Shown: one piece after another, positions 48,443-58,132 of the stretch
Numbering within the stretch: position 1 is the stretch's first letter
Layout: each line of letters opens with the position of its first letter
DNA from: Nostoc sp. PCC 7107
Lineage (GTDB): Bacteria; Cyanobacteriota; Cyanobacteriia; Cyanobacteriales; Nostocaceae
Direction of reading: 5' to 3'
Length of the DNA: 64,000 bases
Assembly (NCBI RefSeq): GCF_000316625.1
Contig: NC_019676.1
Span: 141,001-205,000, forward strand
Translations under genes and position numbers: made by a program
Notes under the pieces: model-generated
Told to the model about the DNA's origin: nothing
What the model saw: only the letters and a program-made list of their open reading frames with translations
The model's database searches: none

Positions 48443-49615
48443 ATGAAAAAACTGGCGATTGTTGTTTCTCACCCAATTCAATATTATTCTCCTTGGTTTA
48501 AATATCTCAGCAACACAGCAGATTTAGCTGTAAAAGTTTTTTATTTGTGGGATTTTGGTGTTACCAAGCAAGTCGATTTTGGTTTTCAGCAAGAAATTAA
48601 ATGGGATATCCCTTTACTAAATGGATATGACTATGAATTTGTACCAAATATCAGTTCTCAGCCTGGTACGCATAATTTTTGGGGTTTACAAAATCCCTCT
48701 TTAATTTCACGAATTCAAAACTTCCATCCCGAAGCTGTACTGCTAATGATTTATAACTATGCTAGTATCTATCGTCTATTGTGGGATTGGAATCAGCGTC
48801 AAACTCCATTGTTATTTCGAGGTGATTCCCATCGATTACTGGCATCTAAGGGCGTAAAAGCTTTAGTTAAGCGAGAATTTATTACACAAATTTATCGTCG
48901 ATTTGCGGCTTGTCTATATGTCGGTAAAGCTAACTATGACTACTTCCGCTATCATCAAGTCGCTGAAAAGCAGTTGTTTTTTTCTCCCCATACAGTAGAT
49001 AATGAGCGATTTGTGGCTCAAACTGATACAGTTAATCACCAAGTACAAACCTGGAAACAAGAATTAAGTATCCCCCCAGACCATGCAGTAATTCTCTTTG
49101 CAGGTAAACTGGAAGATAAAAAACGTCCTTTGGATTTGCTCAAAGCTTTCTTATCAGTAAATATTCCTCAGACATCTTTGTTATTTGTCGGTGCTGGCCC
49201 TTTAGAAGCAGAACTAAAAAATACAGCAGCAGGACACCCAAATATTTATTTTGCTCCTTTTCAAAATCAAACATTAATGCCTCGTACTTATGCGGCGGCT
49301 GATTTATTTGTTTTACCAAGTTACGGTGCTGGAGAAACTTGGGGACTGGCTATTAATGAAGCAATGTGTTTAGGTCGTCCTGTAATTGTCAGTGATCATG
49401 TTGGTTGTTCTCAAGACTTAGTTCATAATGAACATAATGGTTTAATTTTTCGGGCTGGTGATATATCTGCATTAGCTCATAGCCTGCAAGCAGCGTTATC
49501 AGATCGGGAACGTTTACAAAAGTGGGGAGAAAATAGCCGAAAAATTGTAGGAAATTACACTTACGCTCAGGCAACTCAAGGATTGATACAAGCACTCGAA
49601 TATGTCAAACTCTGA
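48443..49615 (+). CDS. Family 4 glycosyltransferase
   Basis: The 390-residue GT-B enzyme opens with LAIVVSHPIQYYSPWFKYLS. It has VILFAGKLEDKKRPLDLLKAF and the donor loop GAGETWGLAINEAMCLGRPVI, a GT4 variant with Trp in place of Phe before Gly. Sugar unknown. The following glycosyltransferase begins at or inside its end. Confidence 0.9.
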   Translation: MKKLAIVVSHPIQYYSPWFKYLSNTADLAVKVFYLWDFGVTKQVDFGFQQEIKWDIPLLNGYDYEFVPNISSQPGTHNFWGLQNPSLISRIQNFHPEAVLLMIYNYASIYRLLWDWNQRQTPLLFRGDSHRLLASKGVKALVKREFITQIYRRFAACLYVGKANYDYFRYHQVAEKQLFFSPHTVDNERFVAQTDTVNHQVQTWKQELSIPPDHAVILFAGKLEDKKRPLDLLKAFLSVNIPQTSLLFVGAGPLEAELKNTAAGHPNIYFAPFQNQTLMPRTYAAADLFVLPSYGAGETWGLAINEAMCLGRPVIVSDHVGCSQDLVHNEHNGLIFRAGDISALAHSLQAALSDRERLQKWGENSRKIVGNYTYAQATQGLIQALEYVKL

Positions 49616-49622
49616 TAAATCA

Positions 49623-50774
49623 ATGAATATACATCTTTGGTTGCCTCAGTTGTTTAGTTTTAATGGTGGTATCCAAATATACTCTGCTTTTTTATTTCAA
49701 GCTTTACAAAACCTTTTTCCTGACAGTCGCTACGAAGTTTTTCTTAAACATGATGTTGAGACTTCATCTAGTATTACCTATTTACCTCAAACTCAATTTC
49801 ATTTTGCTGGTGGTTTACCAACGAAATTCCGTACACCATTATTTGCAGCCCAACTGGTTGGCAATGGTTTGATTAAAAAACCGGATTTAGTTTTGGCGAC
49901 TCACTTAAATTTTGCTGTGGCTTCCTTGATACTTAAGCGGTTAGTTGGTATTCCTTACTGGGTAGTTGCTCATGGTATAGAAGCGTGGAATATTCAAAAC
50001 AGGGCTGTGAAGACAGCTTTAATGGAGGCTGATTTAATTTTAGCTGTCAGCAGTTACACACGCGATCGCCTGCTGAAAGAACAAAACCTCGATCCCCAAA
50101 AAGTTATTATTCTACCCAACACTTTTGATACTCATCGTTTTCAACCTGCGCCTAAATCCGACTATTTATTAGCAAAACATAATCTGCAACCAACACAGCC
50201 AGTTATATTAACTGTAGCCAGATTATCAGCTGGTGAACAATACAAAGGTCACGACCAAGTTTTACAAGCACTTCCTCAAATTCGTCAGTCAATTCCTGAT
50301 GTTCATTATGTGATTGTTGGTCAAGGAAGTGATAGACCCAGAATTGAGCAACTCATAGCCCAGCTAAAATTACAAGATTGTGTCACTTTAGCTGGATTTG
50401 TGCCTGATCAGCAGCTATGTGATTACTATAACCTCTGCGATGTTTTCGCTATGCCAAGCAAGGGTGAAGGCTTTGGAATTGTGTATTTAGAAGCATTAGC
50501 TTGTGGTAAGGCTGTTTTAGGAGGTAATCAAGACGGTGCTATAGATGCTCTGTGTCATGGTAAATTAGGGGCGCTGGTCAATCCAGATGATGTAGAGGCG
50601 ATCGCACAAACGCTTACAGAAATCCTGATGAAAAAATATTCAAATACTTTGATTTATCAACCAGACTCTCTCAGAAGTTTAGTCATTGATACCTTTGGAT
50701 TTGAAAAGTTTCAATTGACTCTCCATCAATTTTTTCAAAAATCACCTCTACTGTCAAACATTGCTAATTTTTAA
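49623..50774 (+). CDS. Family 4 glycosyltransferase
   Basis: The GT-B enzyme of 383 residues from ATG 49623; an in-frame ATG at 49602 would overlap the previous gene by 14 bases and add seven residues. Motifs: FSFNGGIQIYSAFLFQAL, VVAHGIEAW, VILTVARLSAGEQYKGHDQV, and EX7E in EGFGIVYLEALACGKAVLG. Neither start has a clear ribosome-binding site, so the choice is tentative. Confidence 0.88.
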   Translation: MNIHLWLPQLFSFNGGIQIYSAFLFQALQNLFPDSRYEVFLKHDVETSSSITYLPQTQFHFAGGLPTKFRTPLFAAQLVGNGLIKKPDLVLATHLNFAVASLILKRLVGIPYWVVAHGIEAWNIQNRAVKTALMEADLILAVSSYTRDRLLKEQNLDPQKVIILPNTFDTHRFQPAPKSDYLLAKHNLQPTQPVILTVARLSAGEQYKGHDQVLQALPQIRQSIPDVHYVIVGQGSDRPRIEQLIAQLKLQDCVTLAGFVPDQQLCDYYNLCDVFAMPSKGEGFGIVYLEALACGKAVLGGNQDGAIDALCHGKLGALVNPDDVEAIAQTLTEILMKKYSNTLIYQPDSLRSLVIDTFGFEKFQLTLHQFFQKSPLLSNIANF

Positions 50775-50833
50775 TCCTGATTTATTAAACAATAAATTAT
50801 ATTTTCCGTCTAATTAATAACAAATATTACTAT

Positions 50834-52627
50834 ATGTGTGGCATTGCTGGCATTCTTACAGTTAATCAATATCAAGAACAATTAGAATCGACGATTCAGC
50901 GAATGCAACTTGCTTTGCAACATCGGGGGCCAGATGATGCAGGCATTTTTATTGCTCCAGAAAGACAAGCTGCACTAGCTCATACCCGTCTATCAATTCT
51001 TGACCTTAGTAGTGCTGGACATCAGCCGATGTCTACTTCTGATCAAAGATATTGGATTACTTTCAACGGTGAGATTTATAACTTTAAACAACTGCGACAG
51101 GAGCTAATTACCCAAGGCGAAAAGTTTAATTCCCAAACAGATACAGAAGTTATTTTAAAACTCTACCAAAAATTTGGTAATACTTGTGTTCAGCATCTCC
51201 GAGGGATGTTTGCCTTTGCTATTTGGGATGATTTTGAAAAAACTTGTTTTTTAGCTCGTGATCCTCTAGGAATTAAACCCCTTTATTATTGGCAATCTGG
51301 TTCTACATTAATATTTGCTTCTGAACTCAGAACAATTCTCTCCTCTGGCTTACCTGCAATTAATTTAAGTATGGAGGGTTTATATGGTTATCTGATTAGC
51401 GGTTCAGTTCCAGAGCCAAATACGCTAATTGCAGGAGTTCACTGCTTAAATGCAGGTCACTATCTGCATTGGGAGTCTGGTCAATTGACGCAAAAACAAT
51501 ATTGGCAATTTGACTTTACTCCCGAAAAAATCACCTTAGAACAAGCCCGTGAAAAAGTCAGAACTGCACTAATTGACTCTATTCAACATCACTTTGTCAG
51601 TGATGTACCAGTAGGAGTATTTTTGAGTGGTGGAATAGATTCTACAACAGTGGTCGCCTTAGCACGTCAAACCCAAGCTGGTGTACTCAAAACTTACTCC
51701 ATTGGCTTTGAAGAATCAGAATGGAACGAAGGAGAAATCGCCTCAAAAATTGCTCATACATTTGATACTGAGCATACAGTATTTACCATTACATCTTCTT
51801 TGGGTAAATCCTTATTTCCTAAGTTCTTAGACACAATTGATCAACCAAGTGTAGATGGTTTTAATACATTTTGTGTATCTAAATTAGCCCGTGAAGATGG
51901 TACAAAAGTTGTCCTTTCTGGTTTAGGAGGAGACGAATTATTTGGGGGTTATGGTTCTTTCCAAAAAATTCCCAAAATGGTTCACTGGGGAAGAAAAATT
52001 AAAGCACTTTATCCTTTGAATATTGGCATTGGTAAAGGCTTAGAATTTTGGGGTCAATCACCGCAAATTAGACGAATAGGAGACTTCTTACAAGATGTTC
52101 CTAGCACAACATCTGCTTACCGTAGTTTTCGGGGTATATTCTCTCATTTGGAGGCTTGTAAAATAGCACATCAATACCTTCCAGAACAAGATTTACCTCT
52201 ACGTCACAGTCAATATCAAGATATATCTCTACCTTCCCTTGAGGATGAAGTAAGCTTACTAGAAATTAGTCGCTATATGCGTAATCAGCTATTAAGAGAT
52301 AGTGATGTGATGAGTATGTCATGGGGTTTAGAACTACGAGTACCACTTGTAGATAGATTGTTGCTAGAAACAATTGCTTCTATACCTAGTAACTTGCGTT
52401 TAATGCCACAAAAAAGATTATTAATTGAAGCTGTTCCAGAATTACCAACTTGGGTAACTAATAAACAAAAAAGAGGTTTTTCTTTTCCTTTTCCTAAGTG
52501 GATTGATGATGAATGGCATGAATGTTTTACAGGGATGAATTCAGCTAAAGATGTCCATCTAGGAGTTTGGTATCGTCGCTGGAGTCTGGCACTATTAAAA
52601 TATTGGTGGGAAACAATTTCTCACTAA
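50834..52627 (+). CDS. asnB: Asparagine synthase (glutamine-hydrolysing)-type amidotransferase
   Basis: A 597-residue class II amidotransferase: nucleophile C2 in MCGIAGIL, glutaminase domain with ALQHRGPDDAG, FNGEIYN and RDPLGIKPLYYW, then a synthetase domain with the pyrophosphatase loop LSGGIDSTTV (about 265-274) and LSGLGGDELFGGYG. Family members make asparagine from aspartate, glutamine and ATP. Those in polysaccharide clusters (WbpS/WbpG-like context) can instead amidate or aminate sugar acids. Its place among glycosyltransferases favours the second view here. Length is normal. Confidence 0.9.
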   Translation: MCGIAGILTVNQYQEQLESTIQRMQLALQHRGPDDAGIFIAPERQAALAHTRLSILDLSSAGHQPMSTSDQRYWITFNGEIYNFKQLRQELITQGEKFNSQTDTEVILKLYQKFGNTCVQHLRGMFAFAIWDDFEKTCFLARDPLGIKPLYYWQSGSTLIFASELRTILSSGLPAINLSMEGLYGYLISGSVPEPNTLIAGVHCLNAGHYLHWESGQLTQKQYWQFDFTPEKITLEQAREKVRTALIDSIQHHFVSDVPVGVFLSGGIDSTTVVALARQTQAGVLKTYSIGFEESEWNEGEIASKIAHTFDTEHTVFTITSSLGKSLFPKFLDTIDQPSVDGFNTFCVSKLAREDGTKVVLSGLGGDELFGGYGSFQKIPKMVHWGRKIKALYPLNIGIGKGLEFWGQSPQIRRIGDFLQDVPSTTSAYRSFRGIFSHLEACKIAHQYLPEQDLPLRHSQYQDISLPSLEDEVSLLEISRYMRNQLLRDSDVMSMSWGLELRVPLVDRLLLETIASIPSNLRLMPQKRLLIEAVPELPTWVTNKQKRGFSFPFPKWIDDEWHECFTGMNSAKDVHLGVWYRRWSLALLKYWWETISH

Positions 52628-52676
52628 TCTCTAAGTTGAAAATTAAGGGTGTTTGCCAAAAAAATAATTAACTCTG

Positions 52677-53888
52677 ATGAAAACAGTTGCAAAATCATTA
52701 AATGTATGTCATGTAGTTGCTAATATTAATGAAAATAGTGGTGGGCCAGCTTATTCGGTAACTAACCTAGCACAAGCTTTATCCGAGCAAGGAGTTTACC
52801 CGCATTTATTTACCCTGGACTATCAAGGGCATGGTAAACAAGTCGCTACAAAAAATGTCAATCTCCACACTTACACTGCAACAAAATTAGCAAAATATCT
52901 GCGAGGATTTCAGCCAAGTGCTGGTTATGCTTTACAAAATTTGGCAGCAACAGAGTTAGATTTAATTCATAATCATGGTCTGTGGATGTTTCCTAATATT
53001 TACGCCAGACAAGCAGCTACAAAGAATAATCTACCATTAATTACTTCTCCAAGAGGTATGCTAGAAGCATGGTCTTTACGGAATAGTTGGTTTAAAAAAC
53101 TACCTGCATGGTTTTTGTATGAACGAGAGAATCTCCAGAAAGCGATCGCCTTCCATGCAACTTCCCAAGAAGAAGCCAACTCCCTTCGTCAACTTAATTT
53201 CCGTCAACCTATCGCTGTAATTCCCAATGGAGTCAGTCTTCCCAACCTAGATGCTCAACCTAGTCGAGAAGTTTTAATTAGGCTATTTCCCCAACTAGCT
53301 AACAAAAAATGGTTACTGTTTCTCTCAAGAATTCATCCCAAAAAAGGTCTAGATAACTTACTATTTGTTTGGAAAACACTGGTAAAACAATTTCCCGATT
53401 GGCATTTGCTCATTGCTGGTTCTGACTTAATCGGCTATCAATCCAAACTAGAAGAGATCACAGCTACATTACAATTGCAGTCACAGGTGACATTTACAGG
53501 AATGCTATCAGGTGAACAGAAAGCCTCTGCACTCAGTAACGCTGATTTATTTATTCTGCCAACTCATTCCGAAAATTTTGGAATTGCAATTGCTGAGTCT
53601 TTAGCTTATGGTGTACCGGTGATTACTACAAAAGGCGCACCTTGGGAAGATTTAGAAACATATAACTGTGGTTGGTGGGTTGAGATTAGCCAGCCTGCTC
53701 TGACAAATGCTTTGGTAGAAGCAATGGAGATGTCAGAAAGTGAACGACAAGCAATGGGTGTTCAAGGCAAAAATTTCGTGAAAGCAAAATATTCTTGGGA
53801 TGCGATCGCCCAGGATATGGCCAGTGTTTACCAGTGGATTTTGGCTGGTGGTGAACCCCCTAGTTGTGTTCAATTTTATTCCGCTTAA
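52677..53888 (+). CDS. Family 4 glycosyltransferase
   Basis: The 403-residue GT-B enzyme has NVCHVVANINENSGGPAYSV, IHNHGLWMF and ITSPRGMLEAWSLRNSWFKK in the acceptor half, and ENFGIAIAESLAYGVPVITT (EX7E) with GAPWEDLETYNCGWWVE in the donor half, all typical of cyanobacterial GT4 proteins. Its stop codon TAA overlaps the ribosome-binding site of the next gene. Confidence 0.92.
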   Translation: MKTVAKSLNVCHVVANINENSGGPAYSVTNLAQALSEQGVYPHLFTLDYQGHGKQVATKNVNLHTYTATKLAKYLRGFQPSAGYALQNLAATELDLIHNHGLWMFPNIYARQAATKNNLPLITSPRGMLEAWSLRNSWFKKLPAWFLYERENLQKAIAFHATSQEEANSLRQLNFRQPIAVIPNGVSLPNLDAQPSREVLIRLFPQLANKKWLLFLSRIHPKKGLDNLLFVWKTLVKQFPDWHLLIAGSDLIGYQSKLEEITATLQLQSQVTFTGMLSGEQKASALSNADLFILPTHSENFGIAIAESLAYGVPVITTKGAPWEDLETYNCGWWVEISQPALTNALVEAMEMSESERQAMGVQGKNFVKAKYSWDAIAQDMASVYQWILAGGEPPSCVQFYSA

Positions 53889-53901
53889 GGAGGTAGGCTT
53901 G
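53887..53901 (+). promoter_or_regulatory. Ribosome-binding site that fixes a TTG start
   Basis: AAGGAGG (53887-53893) is a full anti-16S match, five bases before the in-frame TTG at 53899. It overlaps the stop of the upstream glycosyltransferase and decides the start of the next one. Confidence 0.85.
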
Positions 53902-55068
53902 ATTATTACCATTGCTACAGGACCCTGGCTACCTATCCCAACCCTACAAGGAGGAGCGCATCACCGTCTTTGGCAAGGTTTGGCCGAAGAATTTGTGGCC
54001 GCTGGTCATCAAGTAACTATATTATGTCGTGCGTATCCAGGACAACCACCCACAGAAACCATCAATGGTGTGAGATATATCCGTCGCGGTGGTTTTTCCC
54101 AAAGTTTAAATATCTGGCTCGACTTGTTCAAAGATTTGGTTTATGCTCTACAAACATTTCCGACCCTACCATCTGCTGATATTTTAGTCATCAACGATTT
54201 TTGGCTACCTGTATTTGCACCACTGCGTACTCAGGTTGGCAAAATTGTCATCAGTGTCGGTCGCTTTCCTAAAGGACAATACCCTCTATATCGTCGTGCC
54301 GACCGCTTTATTGTATTGTCAAAGTCTATTTGGCAGGGAATTGCACAACAGTATCCTGCTGCTGTTCCACGTATGCAATTAATTCCTAACCCAGTCGATA
54401 CTCGCGTTTTTTCTCCACCTTCACAGCCTCGGACAGAGAGTTCAGAAAAGATAATTTTATATGTAGGAAGAATTCATCCAGAGAAAGGAATTCATCTGCT
54501 CATAGAAGCATTCTCTATTCTTTCACAGCAAGTCTCTCAGGTCAAATTGAGAATTATTGGGCCGAGTAAAGGAAGTCAAGGTGGTGGGGGTGACAATTAT
54601 TTAAATCAATTGAAACTGCAAGCACAAAAATTAAATGTAGAGTTTCTCGACCCAATTTTTTCGGTTCAAAAATTGGTAGAAGTATATCGACAAGCTGATG
54701 TATTTTGTTACCCTTCCCTGGCGGAAAAAGGTGAAGCTTTTCCCATTGCCCCTTTAGAAGCAATGGCTACTGGGTTGGTACCAATAGTTTCTAATTTAAG
54801 CTGTTTTCAAGACTATATTAAAAACGAGGAAACAGGATTTTATTTTGAACATCGGAGTTCTGATGCTGCAAGCAACCTAGCTACAGTCATGTCATCGGTG
54901 ATTTTGAATCACCAGACAAGACATCAAATCAGTATCAAAGCTAGTCAGAAAGCATCTGAATATGGTTATCAACGTATAGCCCAGTTATATCTGGATGATT
55001 TTGAAGATTTAATTAGTAATCAAGCTCTCAATAATGAGACAAAATTCAATTCTTTAATGGAGAGATAA
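53899..55068 (+). CDS. Family 4 glycosyltransferase
   Basis: The 389-residue GT-B enzyme has IITIATGPWLPIPTLQGGAH at the N-terminus, then ILYVGRIHPEKGIHLLIEAF and the donor loop EKGEAFPIAPLEAMATGLVP. The frame is open further upstream to 53800, but that part overlaps the preceding gene; the TTG at 53899 with its perfect AAGGAGG is the start. It is followed 35 bases later by the last glycosyltransferase of the run. Confidence 0.9.
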   Translation: MIITIATGPWLPIPTLQGGAHHRLWQGLAEEFVAAGHQVTILCRAYPGQPPTETINGVRYIRRGGFSQSLNIWLDLFKDLVYALQTFPTLPSADILVINDFWLPVFAPLRTQVGKIVISVGRFPKGQYPLYRRADRFIVLSKSIWQGIAQQYPAAVPRMQLIPNPVDTRVFSPPSQPRTESSEKIILYVGRIHPEKGIHLLIEAFSILSQQVSQVKLRIIGPSKGSQGGGGDNYLNQLKLQAQKLNVEFLDPIFSVQKLVEVYRQADVFCYPSLAEKGEAFPIAPLEAMATGLVPIVSNLSCFQDYIKNEETGFYFEHRSSDAASNLATVMSSVILNHQTRHQISIKASQKASEYGYQRIAQLYLDDFEDLISNQALNNETKFNSLMER

Positions 55069-55103
55069 AAGGAAACAGGAAAACAATTTCTGTAATTAAT
55101 TTT

Positions 55104-55892
55104 ATGAGAGAAGAAATTACGCCGCTCATCCTGACATATAATGAAGCACCAAATATTGCTCGCACTCTGGAAAAATTGCATTGGGCAATTGAAATAGTAG
55201 TTATTGATAGTTATAGTACAGATACAACTCTCGAAATTTTGAGTTATTATCCCCAGGTAAAAATATTCCAAAGAAAGTTTGATTCCTTTGCTGGTCAATG
55301 TAATTATGGCTTAACCAAAATTTTGTCTCAGTGGGTACTTTCACTAGATGCTGATTATGTTTTAACTGATGAATTAATTGATGAAATTCAAGCATTACCA
55401 GCAGATTCTGATATAGATAGTTACAGTATTCGATTCAAATATTGTGTGTTTGGTCAACCCTTGCGTGGTACATTACTGCCCCCGCGTAAAGTCATCTATA
55501 AGAAAGAAAAAGCAATTTACCAAGACGATGGTCATGCTCACCGAGTTTGGGTAGATGGTAAATCTGCAATGTTATCGGCATATATTCATCATGATGATCA
55601 AAAACCCTTAAGTCGTTGGCTGTGGGCGCAGGATCGTTATATGGTGATTGAAGTAAAAAAACTATTAGAAACACCAATACAAGAATTGAGTTGGAGCGAT
55701 CGCATCCGTAAGCAAAAAATTCTTGCTCCCGTTATCATATTGTTCTATTGCTTAATTCTCAAAGGTGGTATTTTTGATGGTTGGGGAGGTTGGTACTATG
55801 CTTTCCAACGTGTTTTAGCAGAGATTCTTCTAGCCACTCGTTTGATTGAAACTGAGAAATTAAGTTTATGCAAACATCATAAAATTAACTAA
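55104..55892 (+). CDS. Family 2 glycosyltransferase (WaaE/KdtX-like)
   Basis: The 262-residue GT-A enzyme has LILTYNEAPNIARTLEKL, IVVIDSYSTDTT and metal site DAD (82-84). The later segment SDRIRKQKILAPVIILFYCL is basic then hydrophobic and may anchor it to the membrane, as in dolichol-type and WaaE-like family members. It is the last gene of the plus-strand run and is followed by a long hairpin terminator. Confidence 0.9.
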   Translation: MREEITPLILTYNEAPNIARTLEKLHWAIEIVVIDSYSTDTTLEILSYYPQVKIFQRKFDSFAGQCNYGLTKILSQWVLSLDADYVLTDELIDEIQALPADSDIDSYSIRFKYCVFGQPLRGTLLPPRKVIYKKEKAIYQDDGHAHRVWVDGKSAMLSAYIHHDDQKPLSRWLWAQDRYMVIEVKKLLETPIQELSWSDRIRKQKILAPVIILFYCLILKGGIFDGWGGWYYAFQRVLAEILLATRLIETEKLSLCKHHKIN

Positions 55893-56076
55893 CAATATTA
55901 TTTGCATATCTCTTGTCCTAGAAAGAATAAAAGTTAAAGCAATCATGACATTAAAATAAACATGAGCGATCGCTAAATTATAAATGTTGTTCGGCGATCA
56001 CATTTAGGGAAATCAAGAGATCGTAAAATCAGTATATTATCTTTTCACAGTTTAATCTGACGATACCGAAATCAAA

Positions 56077-56138
56077 CTGAGGTTGGGCAAGCCTGATAGA
56101 TGTTACAGCCAAACACTTGCTCAACCTCAGAGATTTTT
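56077..56138 (+). terminator. Terminator at the end of the polysaccharide run
   Basis: CTGAGGTTGGGCAAG (56077-56091) pairs with CTTGCTCAACCTCAG (56116-56130), 15 bases with one G-T, around a 24-base loop. AGATTTTT follows on the plus strand. It lies between the convergent glycosyltransferase and gor genes and probably works for the plus strand. Confidence 0.7.
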
Positions 56139-57489
56139 AACGCATCGTCACGAATTCTTCAGCCGAAGTTGGATGAATGCCGACGGTTGCATCAAAATCT
56201 GCTTTGGTAGCACCCATCTTAACAGCGATCGCCACTCCTTGAATAATCTCGGCCGCACTATTACCGACCATGTGCGCCCCTACAACCTTGTCAGTGCTAC
56301 CATCAACTATTAATTTCATTAAAGTTTTTTCATCTTTACCCGCTAGAGTGTAATACATTGGGCGGAAGCGCGATCGATAAATCTTCACCGCATCACCATA
56401 TTTATCCCTCGCTTCCGCTTCCGTTAAACCCACAGTTGCAGCTTCCGGTGTAGTAAAAATGGCAGTAGGCACATTTACATAACTCATAATTCGGGATTTA
56501 CCACCAAAAACCGTATCTGCCAATGCCCGACCTTCATTAATGGCGACTGGAGTCAGATTAATTTTATCTGTACAGTCTCCCACTGCATAGATATTTTCTT
56601 CATTAGTACAACTGTACTTATCTACAAGAATTGCCCCATCTCGATGCTGAACTTTGGTATTTTCTAAACCAAGATTTTGAGTATTAGGTTTGCGACCAAC
56701 AGCTGCTAAACTTACAGCATCAGCAACTACTGTTTCCTCACTATCTCCACTACCTTTGACTGTTACCTTTACTCCTTCTGCACTTTTATCAATAGCAATT
56801 AGTTCAATATTATTCAGAATCTGAATTCCGTGGTTAATCATCGACTGCTGAATTTCGCTGCGTATATCTTCATCAAAACCACGCAGAATCTTATCTCCAC
56901 GAATCACCTGTGTAACTTCACAACCTAACCCGTTTAAAATACAGGCAAATTCGCAACCAATATAACCTCCACCTAAAATCACAACGCGCTTGGGTTGTTC
57001 TTTCAGGTGGAAAATATCATCAGAGGTGATAGCATGTTCAATTCCTAAAATATTTGGTCTGACAGGTTTTCCACCCACAGCAATCAGCACTTTGTCTGCG
57101 GTGACTTGGCGCTCCCCAACAATAATAGTGTGAGAGTCAACAAATTTACCATATCCCTGGAACACCTCAACTTTGGAATTATCCAACATCTTTTGGTAAA
57201 TTCCATTCAGGCGGTTCACTTCATTGTTCACTACCATAATCATCTTTTCCCAATTTAAAGTACTCTCAACAGGATTCCAGCCATACCCTTGAGATTCTTC
57301 AAAAACATCAGGAAAATGAGAAGCATAAACCATCAATTTTTTGGGGACACAGCCACGATTCACACAGGTTCCACCTAGTCTATCAAACTCGGCAATTCCC
57401 ACTTTAGCACCATATTCTGCCGCCCTTCTAGCAGTGGCAATTCCTCCAGAACCTGCACCAATTACGAATAAATCAAAACCGTAACTCAT
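56137..57489 (-). CDS. gor: Glutathione reductase
   Basis: This FAD enzyme reduces glutathione disulfide with NAD(P)H. From ATG 57489 the protein has 450 residues: FAD motif GAGSGG (11-16), redox disulfide C42/C47 in GGTCVNRGCVPKK, NAD(P)-binding GGGYIGCEFACILNGLG, and the catalytic C-terminal HPTSAEE (H439, E444). A GGGGGAG ribosome-binding site just upstream supports this start over one 15 codons earlier. Its neighbour 94 bases upstream on the same strand is a peroxiredoxin, a plausible redox pair. The stop overlaps the T-run of the terminator. Confidence 0.93.
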   Translation of the reverse strand: MSYGFDLFVIGAGSGGIATARRAAEYGAKVGIAEFDRLGGTCVNRGCVPKKLMVYASHFPDVFEESQGYGWNPVESTLNWEKMIMVVNNEVNRLNGIYQKMLDNSKVEVFQGYGKFVDSHTIIVGERQVTADKVLIAVGGKPVRPNILGIEHAITSDDIFHLKEQPKRVVILGGGYIGCEFACILNGLGCEVTQVIRGDKILRGFDEDIRSEIQQSMINHGIQILNNIELIAIDKSAEGVKVTVKGSGDSEETVVADAVSLAAVGRKPNTQNLGLENTKVQHRDGAILVDKYSCTNEENIYAVGDCTDKINLTPVAINEGRALADTVFGGKSRIMSYVNVPTAIFTTPEAATVGLTEAEARDKYGDAVKIYRSRFRPMYYTLAGKDEKTLMKLIVDGSTDKVVGAHMVGNSAAEIIQGVAIAVKMGATKADFDATVGIHPTSAEEFVTMR

Positions 57490-57583
57490 GTCTCCCCCAT
57501 GAATAATCACTAATGCGTAATTCGTAACTCGCAATTAAATTAACAACTACGAATTACGAATTATCAACTACGAATTATTGTAT

Positions 57584-58132
57584 TTAGGCAGTTACTGGTT
57601 TCTTAGCTTCTTTGAGGTAAGCCAGCATTGTATCTGCATCTGAAATTTCAAAAGGATCGGTAGGACAGTTATCTAAAAACCCTGGTTCAATGAAAATCTT
57701 CTCGATCTTGCCATCATCAACTACCATCGAGTAGCGCCAAGAGCGCATCCCAAAGCCTAGGTTAGACTTATCTACTAACATACCCATTTTGCGAGTAAAC
57801 TCGCCATTACCATCAGGAAGTAAAAATACATTGTTTGCGCCTTGTTGTTTGCCCCATTGGAACATCACAAAGGCATCATTCACAGATATACAAATTATTT
57901 CATCAACGCCTAAAGCTTTAAATTGATCATATAGTTCTTCGTAGCGTGGCAGATGAGACGTAGAACAAGTAGGCGTAAACGCTCCAGGTAAAGAGAAAAC
58001 TACAACACGCTTACTACCGAAAATATCTTGGGTGGTGCGGTCTTGCCAACGGAAAGGATTTGACCCTGGGATAGACTCATCACGCACACGGGTTTTAAAT
58101 ACAACATTAGGAACTCTATCGATTACAGCCAT
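57584..58132 (-). CDS. Type II (Prx5-like) peroxiredoxin
   Basis: The 182-residue thiol peroxidase reduces H2O2 and alkyl hydroperoxides. The peroxidatic site is C56 in [15 protein letters not shown]; the conserved Arg lies in [34 protein letters not shown] ends the domain. Type II enzymes use glutathione/glutaredoxin or thioredoxin, and the adjacent glutathione reductase supports the glutathione route. The spacer to gor contains repeated ACTACGAATTA units. Confidence 0.93.
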   Translation of the reverse strand: MAVIDRVPNVVFKTRVRDESIPGSNPFRWQDRTTQDIFGSKRVVVFSLPGAFTPTCSTSHLPRYEELYDQFKALGVDEIICISVNDAFVMFQWGKQQGANNVFLLPDGNGEFTRKMGMLVDKSNLGFGMRSWRYSMVVDDGKIEKIFIEPGFLDNCPTDPFEISDADTMLAYLKEAKKPVTA

